Positions 33,349-41,713 of a DNA stretch of 64,000 bases are shown here, one piece after another. The notes beneath the pieces were generated by a model. The model worked only from the letters and a program-made list of their open reading frames with translations. It was not told the DNA's origin and made no database searches. Each line of letters opens with the position of its first letter. Position 1 is the first letter of the stretch. A program made the position numbers and the translations under genes. The stretch comes from Peptoclostridium acidaminophilum DSM 3953. GTDB lineage: Bacteria > Bacillota > Clostridia > Peptostreptococcales > Peptostreptococcaceae. The stretch is taken from the NCBI RefSeq assembly GCF_000597865.1, contig NZ_CP007452.1:1805183-1869182 (forward strand), in the 5' to 3' direction.

Positions 33349-35127
33349 CTATATGCTCCTTGTCATCTCATGCAGCCAGCTTCTCTCTTCATCGCTCACG
33401 TGCGGCGCTATGTATTTATAGACCCTGCCATGGTAGTCATTAAGCCAACTACGCTCTCCATCGTCCAGCATTGAGCTGTCTATTGCCCTTAAATCGATTG
33501 GGCAGTGCGATATTGTATCAAATTCCATGAACTGCCCGAATTCCGTATGCTGCGCCTTTTTTACAAGCAGAGTGTTCTCCGTCCTTATACCATACTCGCC
33601 CTCTCTGTATATGCCTGGCTCGTTTGTGAGAAGCATGCCTTCTTCGAGCACTGTAGAGTTTGGATTCTGACTCAGCCTTTGCGGCCCTTCGTGCACGCTC
33701 AGGAAATATCCAAGCCCGTGTCCCGTTCCGCATTTGTAGTCTATGCCTTCTTTCCACAGCGGCTGCCTTGCAATTACGTCGAGGTTTGTGCCTGTAGCTC
33801 CGTGCAGGAATATCAGCCTGGCAAGCGCTATGTGGCCTTTGAGCACGAGCGTGAAATCCCGCTTTTGCTCCTTGGTAAGCTCACCAAGAGCTATTGTCCT
33901 TGTTATGTCCGTAGTCCCGTCAGGATACTGCCCCCCCGAATCAAGCAGCAAGAATCCCCTTGGCTCAAGACGGCTGCAGCTTTCATTTGACGCGCTATAG
34001 TGCATCATTGCCGCATTGCCCATATATGCGCATATAGTATCGAAGCTTGGCTCTGCAAAGCCCGGCTGCTCTCGTCTTAGGCTCTCAAGCATCTGCGCTG
34101 CGGACACCTCGTCTATATCCATTTGTCCTACATTCTTGTCAAGCCAGTGCAGGAACCTTACCATGGCTATTCCGTCCCTCACCTGGCACACCCTTATGTT
34201 TTCAATCTCTGTTTTATTCTTTACAGACTTCAGCCTTTCAACTATGTCCGACTTTTCAACTTTTGTGCAGCTTTTGTGAATCAGCCTGGAAAGATTGAAG
34301 CTAAGCTTTGACGGGTCGATATACACGCTCGATTTTTTTTCAAATCTCCTTATGGCCTTTCCCACGGCATCGTAAGGCTTTATCTGCACGTAGTTTTTCT
34401 CAAGGCTCTCCTTGGCTTCTTTTGTGAGCTTTTTTCTGTCCACAAATATCGTGGCATCGCTGCCTGATATGATTGCATAGGCCATGAAAACAGGATTGTT
34501 TTTAACGTCCGAGCCCCTCAAATTAAACAGCCATGCGATGTCGTCCAGTGTGCTTATTATGTAGTACTGCGCGCCTTCTCTTCTGAGCCTCGCCCTGACT
34601 GCCTCCTGCTTTTGAAAACTGCTCTCGCCTGCATACTTGAGTTCATGGACATACACCTTGCCTGAAGGCACGCAGGGTCTGTCCTTCCATATATGCTCGA
34701 TTATGTCATGCTCGCCGCTTATCTTTATGCCTTTTTTTTGAAATGACTTTTCAAGCGATCTGGCTTCAAGCGAAGAAATTACGCCGCCGTCAAAGCCTAC
34801 GCACATGCCCTCGCCAAGCGTTTCCATGAGCCATTCCCTGTATGTTGGAACCCCGGGCTGCCTCATCTTGAAGAGCTTAATTCCGCTGCCCTCGAGCTCC
34901 TTTTCTGCCTGTATGAAGTATCTTCCGTCGGTCCATAGCCCGCTTTCGCTCATTGTGACAACAAGCGTTCCCGCGGAGCCTGTAAATCCGGAGATCCATG
35001 CCCTCGAGCTCCATCTTGGAGCCACATATTCGCTTGAATGAGGGTCAGAGCTAGGGATTATGTATGCGTCCAGCCCCTTTTTTTTCATCTGCTCTCTGAG
35101 GAGGCTTATCTTTTCATGTGCTTTCAT
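33349..35127 (-). CDS. Xaa-Pro aminopeptidase (aminopeptidase P, long form)
   Basis: About 592 residues, the long three-domain form of aminopeptidase P (M24B). Two N-terminal creatinase-like domains are followed by a pita-bread catalytic domain with the five metal ligands in LLLDSGGQYPDGTTDITRT, GTGHGLGYFLSVHEGPQ, TNEPGIYREGEYGIRTENTLLV. The enzyme releases N-terminal residues before proline, using two Mn or Co ions. The C-terminal M24_C extension is present (ISHCPIDLRAIDSSML onward). The start at 35127 follows AGGGAAGGG by six bases. It is likely cotranscribed with the AEC transporter, from the promoter at 35162-35190. Confidence 0.93.
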   Translation of the reverse strand: MKAHEKISLLREQMKKKGLDAYIIPSSDPHSSEYVAPRWSSRAWISGFTGSAGTLVVTMSESGLWTDGRYFIQAEKELEGSGIKLFKMRQPGVPTYREWLMETLGEGMCVGFDGGVISSLEARSLEKSFQKKGIKISGEHDIIEHIWKDRPCVPSGKVYVHELKYAGESSFQKQEAVRARLRREGAQYYIISTLDDIAWLFNLRGSDVKNNPVFMAYAIISGSDATIFVDRKKLTKEAKESLEKNYVQIKPYDAVGKAIRRFEKKSSVYIDPSKLSFNLSRLIHKSCTKVEKSDIVERLKSVKNKTEIENIRVCQVRDGIAMVRFLHWLDKNVGQMDIDEVSAAQMLESLRREQPGFAEPSFDTICAYMGNAAMMHYSASNESCSRLEPRGFLLLDSGGQYPDGTTDITRTIALGELTKEQKRDFTLVLKGHIALARLIFLHGATGTNLDVIARQPLWKEGIDYKCGTGHGLGYFLSVHEGPQRLSQNPNSTVLEEGMLLTNEPGIYREGEYGIRTENTLLVKKAQHTEFGQFMEFDTISHCPIDLRAIDSSMLDDGERSWLNDYHGRVYKYIAPHVSDEERSWLHEMTRSI

Positions 35128-35161
35128 ATGCATCCCTTCCCTTTCAGCCTTATACAAATAT

Positions 35162-35190
35162 ATTATACGGAAACTATTTTTAAGATGTAA
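35162..35190 (-). promoter_or_regulatory. Promoter of the aminopeptidase P gene
   Basis: TTACAT (35190-35185), 17 bases, TATAAT (35167-35162) on the minus strand, 35 bases before the start codon. Confidence 0.65.
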
Positions 35191-35298
35191 TAATTATACT
35201 ATTAAATCTCATCATTTTCCGCATAATTTACATTAATATAATACCACCTCGGCGGCACTGCTATCAATCAGCCGCTCGACTTCAAATTTACAAATAAA

Positions 35299-35327
35299 AA
35301 AACTGCCTCAATAAAATGAAGCAGCTT
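35299..35327 (-). terminator. Terminator after the cupin gene
   Basis: Imperfect arms GCTGCTTCA and TGAGGCAG with T7 on the minus strand. Confidence 0.7.
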
Positions 35328-35360
35328 TGAATTAATTTGCTCTATTTTGAACAGCCTTGC

Positions 35361-35702
35361 TTACAGACTGAACACTACTACAAGCAACATCTTAAATTTT
35401 TCCTGAGCTAGCAGGGCGTGCGGTATCCCGGCTGGCATTACTATTGTTTCGCCTTCCTTCAGGCTGAACACTTCATCCCCGATTGTTATTTCAGCCTGGC
35501 CATCGAGAATGTACACAAGTGCATCCCCTCCCGATGAATGCGAGCTTATCTCCTCGCCCTTATCGAATGCAAACAGTGTAAGGCTAAGCGGCTTGCCCTG
35601 AGCAAGAGTCCTGCTTACAACTTGGCCCTCCTGGTATTCAACTAAGGATTTCATTTCTATTGCCTTCGAAAAGTCTATGTTTTTTATAAAATGCTGATTC
35701 AT
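35361..35702 (-). CDS. Small cupin-domain protein
   Basis: A 113-residue single cupin barrel. The first cupin motif is reduced: the pattern SSHSSGGDALVYILDGQAEI has one His of the usual two-His pair, and the second motif is MPAGIPHAL with a His. Metal binding is therefore possible but not certain. Close relatives in anaerobes are unassigned stress or sugar-binding cupins. GGAGGG lies six bases before the ATG. It is monocistronic with its own terminator. I see no functional link to its neighbours. Confidence 0.8.
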   Translation of the reverse strand: MNQHFIKNIDFSKAIEMKSLVEYQEGQVVSRTLAQGKPLSLTLFAFDKGEEISSHSSGGDALVYILDGQAEITIGDEVFSLKEGETIVMPAGIPHALLAQEKFKMLLVVVFSL

Positions 35703-35793
35703 TGTGAATCCCTCCTGTATGATTAATATTTATTTTTTATTGTTCTTATAATATGAGTATAGCAGGAGACAAGATCAATGCATGTAACTAATG

Positions 35794-37875
35794 TTACCGT
35801 TTGGCGAGTTTTATATTTTCATCCACTCTAGTCACCATCTCTTCAAACTCCCGAGCAGGCACAGCCTTGCTAAACAGGAATCCCTGGCCGTATCCACAGC
35901 CTATTTTCCTGAGAAATTCAAGCTGCGATATTGTCTCGATCCCTTCGGCCACCACATGCTTGCTTAGCGCATTTGCCATTTGAATTACAGCTTCTATTAT
36001 GGCCTCGTCCGCGTCGTCGTTTTCAATGTTCTTTATGAATCTTCTGTCCATCTTCACAATGTCTATTGGCAGCTTCTTGAGGTAAGTAAGCGAAGAGTAG
36101 CCCGTTCCGAAGTCATCAAGCGCAATCCTGAAACCAAGCTCTCTGAGCTTGCCCAGAGTTTCAACGGCAGCTTCCATATCTGTCATCACTGCCGTCTCCG
36201 TTATCTCAAGCTGCACTCCTTTGCTGTCCGTACCGACGCTCTCCAATATCCCCCCTATCTCTTTTGCTATATTCTCCTCGGAAAGCTGTCTGCCAGAGAG
36301 ATTGATCGACATCCAAAGGTGTTCATAACCTTTCTTGTTCCAGGCCTTTTTCTGCTCCAATGCATTTTTGAGCACCCAGGCTCCAATCTCTTTTATCTGA
36401 CCAGTTTGCTCAGCTACAGGTATGAATTCATTTGGAGGTATAAAGCCTCTTTCCGGATGCAGCCACCTTATGAGAGCCTCCGCCCCCACTATCCTGCCGC
36501 TGCCCAAATGGATTTTGGGCTGATAATATAGGAGGAACTCCTCATTTTCAATTGCACGCCTTATCTGGTTGACCATGTCTATATATCTTAGATTCTTTTC
36601 CTGCATCTGCTGCGAATAGAAGCAGTAGCTGTCCTTTCCCTTTTCCTTTACGCTGAACATCGCCGTATCCGCATTTTTAAGCAGGGTCGTCATGTCCTCC
36701 CCGTGCTTCGGGTACATGGCAATGCCCATGCTAAAGGATATTAAAAACTCATGCTCGCCAATGGTCCAGGGCTTTCTAAGACTCCTTACAAGCGAGTCCA
36801 GTTTCGCACGTACCTCATCATCGCTCGAGACCCCCGCTAGAATTATTGCAAACTCGTCTCCACCGAGGCGCACCGCCCTGTTTGGGAACACTATCTGCTC
36901 CTTTAATTTTCCCGCAATATGTCTTAGCAGTATGTCGCCCGCAAAATGCCCATATGTGTCGTTTATGTGCTTAAAATTGTCCGTATCCATATACACAAGT
37001 GCGAAGCCCTTCTTAGAGCTTTCCACAGAGCCTTCGTTTTCATACAGCAGCTCGTTCATGTAATTTTCAAACATTACCCTGTTTGAAAGCCCTGTGAGCT
37101 CGTCGTAGTAGGCAAGCGAATGCAGTTTTTTTTCAAGCGACTTTCTTTGCGATATGTCTGTGCCCATGGAAATTATTTCTGTCGGGGTTCCATCCTCATA
37201 ATGCAGTACGCTGCTGTTCCAGAGCATGTCTATATATTTTCCGTGTCTGTTCTTAAGCCGACTTTCGTGATTTTTAAGGGTTTTGCCGCTGCTCACCTTT
37301 TCAAAAATATTTCCCATAAACGCCCTGTCCTCGCTTGGAACCAGCATTTCAAGCCAGTTCTTGCCTTCGAGCTCCTCTTGGGAGTATCCAAGCAGGTTTT
37401 CGGCATATGGATTGATTCGCTTTACCCTTCCCTCACAGTCCCAGATTGCCACCACTAAGGCGACATTGTTAAGTATATTCTCAGAGAGGAGCCTCTCCTT
37501 CTGGTACATGTTGTTTGCTTCCATGAGCTTTTTATTCTCATAGGTTGCCGCATCAAGCGCGTATTTAAACAGATACATTCTTTTTCCAACCAACAGGAAC
37601 AGAGTTACCACTGTCATCCCCACAAAAAACCAACCCTTGTATGTCTGCAAATGAATATACTTATTAGAATCTGCAACCATTGCAGCAAGTATATTATCCG
37701 AAAGCGTAATCCACAAGCCTCCCAATACGCCGTACAGAAGCGCAATTTTTGCGGCATCAAAAATAGGGTTCACAGCTTTGCCTGAACCCATACATTTTTT
37801 TATTGATTTTTTTTCACTGCTCCATATGTTTATTGTGTTTATTTTTGCCATCATTTTTTCAAGTGTTTTTAGCAT
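35794..37875 (-). CDS. PAS-GGDEF-EAL membrane protein
   Basis: About 693 residues. Two membrane helices near residues 40-60 and 80-100 bracket a short outer loop, then a PAS domain (LVVAIWDCEGRVKRINPYAENLLGY), a GGDEF domain with an intact GGDEF site and MDTDNFKHINDTYGH, and an EAL domain with EALIRW, SINLSGRQL, DDFGTGYSSL and the loop-6 Asp region. Both enzyme signatures are intact, so it could make or break cyclic di-GMP; which activity dominates is not predictable. The start at 37875 is set by GGAG six bases upstream. Nearby is the GT2 operon, a typical type of c-di-GMP target. Confidence 0.9.
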   Translation of the reverse strand: MLKTLEKMMAKINTINIWSSEKKSIKKCMGSGKAVNPIFDAAKIALLYGVLGGLWITLSDNILAAMVADSNKYIHLQTYKGWFFVGMTVVTLFLLVGKRMYLFKYALDAATYENKKLMEANNMYQKERLLSENILNNVALVVAIWDCEGRVKRINPYAENLLGYSQEELEGKNWLEMLVPSEDRAFMGNIFEKVSSGKTLKNHESRLKNRHGKYIDMLWNSSVLHYEDGTPTEIISMGTDISQRKSLEKKLHSLAYYDELTGLSNRVMFENYMNELLYENEGSVESSKKGFALVYMDTDNFKHINDTYGHFAGDILLRHIAGKLKEQIVFPNRAVRLGGDEFAIILAGVSSDDEVRAKLDSLVRSLRKPWTIGEHEFLISFSMGIAMYPKHGEDMTTLLKNADTAMFSVKEKGKDSYCFYSQQMQEKNLRYIDMVNQIRRAIENEEFLLYYQPKIHLGSGRIVGAEALIRWLHPERGFIPPNEFIPVAEQTGQIKEIGAWVLKNALEQKKAWNKKGYEHLWMSINLSGRQLSEENIAKEIGGILESVGTDSKGVQLEITETAVMTDMEAAVETLGKLRELGFRIALDDFGTGYSSLTYLKKLPIDIVKMDRRFIKNIENDDADEAIIEAVIQMANALSKHVVAEGIETISQLEFLRKIGCGYGQGFLFSKAVPAREFEEMVTRVDENIKLAKR

Positions 37876-37985
37876 CTTTTTCTCCGCTGTTTGAATAGTC
37901 AGCATAATTTTTACCCAGAATATAATGTATATAACTTCAGCCAGGAAATAAATACGGCTAATTTTTATCTTCTTAACTCCTTTTT

Positions 37986-38429
37986 CTACAGTCCTTGCAG
38001 CTGCTGGAGTACGAAAAACATGTGCTTTTGCTCTTCAGCCGCCAGCTTTTCAAATAGCGTCTGTTCCTGCGAGCCCTTCTCGAACAGCTTTTCCAGTTCG
38101 CTGTAGAGCTCAATTGATTCCCTCTCTCCCTTTAGCGCAAACAGAAAAAGCTCTTTTCTGCTCATAAAACCGAGCTCTTCGTCGAAGCTTTGTTTAGTCT
38201 TGTCATTTGGCGCCGCCAAGGCGAGCATATCCGCTGAGAGCTCGCCGTCAAATTCTCTTATACTATTTTTGATTGCAGCTATCCTCTCGACATGGCTCAG
38301 CTCTTCCTCCATAAAAACTCTGGCTATACCTGCTATTTCAGGCTCACTTTTTTGAGCTATCCTGTCATATACGTCCGCAGCCTCTACTTCATTGCCTATT
38401 GCAATCTGCAGCCATTCATACAGCTTCAT
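37986..38429 (-). CDS. Ferritin-like / rubrerythrin-like protein
   Basis: A 147-residue four-helix protein with the pattern of a ferritin-like diiron site: E19 (IGNEVEAADVYDRI), EEELSHVERI, GERESIELY and EEQKHMFF, each with Glu or His at the expected spacing. No rubredoxin domain follows, unlike a full rubrerythrin. It starts four bases after the glycosyltransferase stop, with AGGGGTG upstream of the ATG, so it is the third gene of the HEAT-GT2 operon. Why an iron or peroxide protein accompanies a glycosyltransferase is unclear. Confidence 0.72.
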   Translation of the reverse strand: MKLYEWLQIAIGNEVEAADVYDRIAQKSEPEIAGIARVFMEEELSHVERIAAIKNSIREFDGELSADMLALAAPNDKTKQSFDEELGFMSRKELFLFALKGERESIELYSELEKLFEKGSQEQTLFEKLAAEEQKHMFFVLQQLQGL

Positions 38430-38433
38430 TACA

Positions 38434-39831
38434 TCACCCCTGTTCAAATGATTTTCTCTGTATTGTGCCCCACTGCTTGCTTCCTTTTTTATAGTTCCAG
38501 AAAGCCTTTATCCTCCAAAACACCGTCAGCTGCCTGTATAAAAACTGCTCTAGCAGGCTGAATAAAAACAGCAGGAGAATCTCTCTTATTCCATTGTAGC
38601 GCTTGTATGAAATCTGTTCGAAGAATATTGCTGAAAACGAAAACAAAATTCCAAACAGGAATGCCATAAGAAATATGTATATGAATTTTTCCGATAAAAA
38701 TCCCATGTATATGGATATTGCAAGCATTATGTATCCTATCGCCTCTATTACCGGTCCGAGCATCTCGACGAAGAAAAAATAAGGCATTGAAAGCATCCCC
38801 ACCTTGCCAAAAGCCGGGCTGAATATCATCCTCCTGTGCCTGAGAAGGCCGTCAGCAAGGCCTCTGTGCCATCTGATGCGCTGGCTTTCAAGTCCCTTGA
38901 GCGTGTCGGGAGCCTGCGTCCAGCAAACTGCATCAGATGCAAATTCAATCTTGTAGGGTGTACCCTTTTTCCTGAAATGCTCATGCATCCTTAGCGTGAG
39001 CTCCATGTCCTCGCCTATTGTCTTTTGATATCCTCCGACAGCAACGACGGCAGACTTCTTGAAAAGGCCGAACGCTCCCGATATTATAAGCAGCGCATTC
39101 ATCGCCTCCCACCCCACTCTGCTTGTCAGAAATGCCCTGAAATACTCCACTATCTGGAATATTTCAATTGCCCTTTTGGGGATTCTTGCCTTTATAAGCT
39201 TTCCGTCTCTTATCTCGCAGCCATTTGCAATCCTGACTATGCCTCCGACAGCTACGGTCTCGTCGTATTTGAGGAAAGGCTTTACTATCCTCAAAAGTGC
39301 GTCTTTTTCTATAACGCAATCGGCATCTATGGCGCATACAAGCGGGTATTTCGACACGTTTATGCCTGCATTCAGCGCATCTGCCTTTCCTCCGTTCACC
39401 TTGTCGACAATCACAAGATTTGACATTTCAAAGGATGAGTAAACACCTCTTATTTCATTGCAGGGTATTTGTATATTAAGCTCCAAATCTATCTTCCTGA
39501 GCTTGAAGTGAGAGAGCGTCCTTCCCAGAGTTTCATCGCTGGAGCCGTCATTTACTACTATGACCTCCAGCAACGGATAGTCAAGCTCAAGCAGAGATTT
39601 TATATTGTCTATAATAGTCTCCTGCTCGTTGTATGCAGGTACTATTACTGAAATGGGCTTTGTGTAGCTGCTCGTCAAGGTGATATCAGAGTTTACAATC
39701 CTTACAAACTCCATGAGCCTTTTCCACGATATGGCTATGAGTATCATGTAAAAAAAGTTGACTATGATAAAGTAGCCGAACATCACACCGCTAAAGCCAT
39801 CTATAAATATTTTTATTGCATCAGTCATCAT
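38434..39831 (-). CDS. Processive glycosyltransferase family 2 membrane protein
   Basis: About 465 residues resembling PgaC/IcaA-like synthases. One N-terminal helix (about 8-35) precedes the GT-A domain with VIVPAYNEQETI, VNDGSSDE, DADCVIEKDA and GEDMELTLR. The processivity motif QRIRWHRG is present. At least four C-terminal helices (about 355-450) would form the polymer channel. The start ATG (39831) overlaps the HEAT gene stop; an adjacent in-frame ATG at 39828 is equally plausible. The product is an unknown beta-linked polymer. No PgaA, B or D genes are adjacent, so this is not a complete PNAG operon. Confidence 0.85.
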   Translation of the reverse strand: MMTDAIKIFIDGFSGVMFGYFIIVNFFYMILIAISWKRLMEFVRIVNSDITLTSSYTKPISVIVPAYNEQETIIDNIKSLLELDYPLLEVIVVNDGSSDETLGRTLSHFKLRKIDLELNIQIPCNEIRGVYSSFEMSNLVIVDKVNGGKADALNAGINVSKYPLVCAIDADCVIEKDALLRIVKPFLKYDETVAVGGIVRIANGCEIRDGKLIKARIPKRAIEIFQIVEYFRAFLTSRVGWEAMNALLIISGAFGLFKKSAVVAVGGYQKTIGEDMELTLRMHEHFRKKGTPYKIEFASDAVCWTQAPDTLKGLESQRIRWHRGLADGLLRHRRMIFSPAFGKVGMLSMPYFFFVEMLGPVIEAIGYIMLAISIYMGFLSEKFIYIFLMAFLFGILFSFSAIFFEQISYKRYNGIREILLLFLFSLLEQFLYRQLTVFWRIKAFWNYKKGSKQWGTIQRKSFEQG

Positions 39832-40912
39832 TTTCCACCCCATATTCCTTGACGGTATAATACACGGCCTGGTTCGCATTTAGCGCGCCGTACGCCAAGG
39901 CTGAAACTGCCGCGTCCCGCTTGCTAAGCGAGATATCCACCAGCGCGCTTATACCCTCGACACCCAGCTTTGCAAGCACCTCCACAGCATTGAACCTGAC
40001 CCACCAAGCCTCATCGTATGTCATTACCTTCAAGGCCTCAACAACATCTGCGCCGCACTCGGAATAATCAAGCATCGATTTGGCTATGGCCGCCCTTACC
40101 TCCCATTCACGCTCCTGCCTGTAGAGCTCAATAAGATTGTCGAAATACTTGACGCTTCCTGTGGATGCGAGCACCAGCACAGCCGCGATCCTGACTTCCT
40201 TAGTATCGCCAAGATATTGTAGAAGCCTGTGCGAATTAGCCTCATCTTTCATTCCCGGCTTTCCTTTCAAAGCCCTTAAGAAAACCGTCTTCCCTATTTC
40301 CGAGGATTGCATTTCCAAAAGACTTAAATATCTTTCCACACCAAGGTCCATATTGTCTATCATCTCTATGATTCTGTCCCTTAGAATGCTTGAACTGACA
40401 AGCTTTCGTACAAATATATCCGCCTGTGCCCGCGAAAGCGGCAGCAGCGAGAGAGTATAGTAGCACATGTACTTCAGTTCAAAATCTTCAGAGTCAGAAC
40501 CCTTCATGAGCACATCAAAAGCCTTGGGCGATTTCATAAGACACATCTGCTTTATGACATTGAAATCGAGACTTTTTCCTGCATGGATTATACCCTCATC
40601 AACATATCCGAGCCTTTCAAACTTGCCGCTAATGGAGCTCTTTGACTGCCGCGCATGTTCAAGCAGCATATCCAGCACAACACGCCTGTTGTAGCCTCCC
40701 GCCATATGCCTTAAGAGCCCGTCTAGGCAGTCTTCATCTTCTATGTACGCCTCTAAATAAGGCCTGAGCCTGGCACATGCCTGCTCATATTTTTTTATCA
40801 TTACTTTGTCTTTTATTGCTATGGCTATTGTCGCTAAGAAAATCGCTGCGTTTAGCGCCAGCAGAACATATATGCTCAGCATTACAATTGCCATTATTGC
40901 ATTAGGAAACAT
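39821..40912 (-). CDS. HEAT-repeat membrane-anchored protein
   Basis: A 363-residue protein with one N-terminal membrane helix (IMAIVMLSIYVLLALNAAIF) and then helical HEAT-type repeats, clearest near residues 238-345 (KEVRIAAVLVLASTGS, EREWEVRAAIAKSML, DEAWWVRFNAVEVLAKLG). Such repeats form a solenoid for protein contact. It overlaps the glycosyltransferase start by 11 bases, so the two are translationally coupled and probably interact. GGGGGTG lies ten bases before the ATG. Confidence 0.83.
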   Translation of the reverse strand: MFPNAIMAIVMLSIYVLLALNAAIFLATIAIAIKDKVMIKKYEQACARLRPYLEAYIEDEDCLDGLLRHMAGGYNRRVVLDMLLEHARQSKSSISGKFERLGYVDEGIIHAGKSLDFNVIKQMCLMKSPKAFDVLMKGSDSEDFELKYMCYYTLSLLPLSRAQADIFVRKLVSSSILRDRIIEMIDNMDLGVERYLSLLEMQSSEIGKTVFLRALKGKPGMKDEANSHRLLQYLGDTKEVRIAAVLVLASTGSVKYFDNLIELYRQEREWEVRAAIAKSMLDYSECGADVVEALKVMTYDEAWWVRFNAVEVLAKLGVEGISALVDISLSKRDAAVSALAYGALNANQAVYYTVKEYGVENDD

Positions 40913-40992
40913 TTGAAATAATCACCCCCACCATTTCATATTATAGTATATTACATAGTGAAATGCTTGCAAATATTGAGTAAATACATAAA

Positions 40993-41030
40993 AATGCCCC
41001 AGAAACAAGTTTTCTTATTTCTCGGGCATT
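40993..41030 (-). terminator. Terminator after the flavin reductase gene
   Basis: AATGCCCGAGAAA and TTTCTGGGGCATT arms (with a few G-U pairs) and a T run on the minus strand. Confidence 0.8.
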
Positions 41031-41038
41031 TGCAATCG

Positions 41039-41614
41039 CTATTTATTTTTATTCTCGTATCCTTTACCCTCATCCCAGCACTTGGCGATTGTCTTGCCTG
41101 ATGACATATACGTCCCCTGGGGCATTTCAAACAGCACCGGAGCGACCTTTTCATAGTCGATATTCCCATTTTCATCGAGCACATCCTCGTCGGCGTATGT
41201 GTTGACCACCCTGAGTATGTAGTTGCTGTGCGTCTCTATATCATATACGTCAACCACTTCGCACTCCATTGAAATCGGCGAGTTGTTTATAAGCGGCGCT
41301 CCCTTTAGCGATCCGTGATAATATTCGAAAATGTCCGACTTGTCCTCATCGTTTCCGGAAACCATACCAATATAGTCCGTCTCCTTAAGCATTTCGCTCC
41401 TAATGAGATTTACAGATGCAGTCTTGTTATCCATGATCGCCACGTTCGAATAGTGCGTCTTTCTAACGCTTAGCATTATATTCTCACGCCCTATGAGCCC
41501 TATATGGGCAATCACCATCCAATTGGCCTTGCCGCCGCTTTCAGTCCCCACAACAGTCACCGGCGTCGGATAGAGCCCTACTACAGGTCCAAGATTTCTT
41601 TTCATAGTCTCCAT
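41039..41614 (-). CDS. Flavin reductase-like / FMN-binding protein
   Basis: A 191-residue split-barrel protein of the flavoredoxin/flavin-reductase-like family. Features such as TPVTVVGTE, NWMVIAHIGLIG, MLSVRKTHYSNVAI and SVNLIRSEML match the FMN-binding core. Members in anaerobes are flavoredoxins or carry NAD(P)H-dependent flavin reduction; electron partner unknown. GGAGGG lies upstream of the ATG at 41614. It lies between the GT2 operon and glmS, with its own terminator, and is probably monocistronic. Confidence 0.82.
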   Translation of the reverse strand: METMKRNLGPVVGLYPTPVTVVGTESGGKANWMVIAHIGLIGRENIMLSVRKTHYSNVAIMDNKTASVNLIRSEMLKETDYIGMVSGNDEDKSDIFEYYHGSLKGAPLINNSPISMECEVVDVYDIETHSNYILRVVNTYADEDVLDENGNIDYEKVAPVLFEMPQGTYMSSGKTIAKCWDEGKGYENKNK

Positions 41615-41671
41615 GTGCAAATCCCTCCATAGTCATATTCTAATATGCTTATACCCTTTTTTTCTAAAAAG

Positions 41672-41705
41672 AAAAAAGAACCAGGCAAATCCGCCTGATT
41701 CTTTG
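41672..41705 (-). terminator. Terminator after glmS
   Basis: GAATCAGGC and GCCTGGTTC arms (one G-U) with TTTTTTC on the minus strand, nine bases past the glmS stop codon. Confidence 0.85.
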
Positions 41706-41713
41706 AATTCCAA

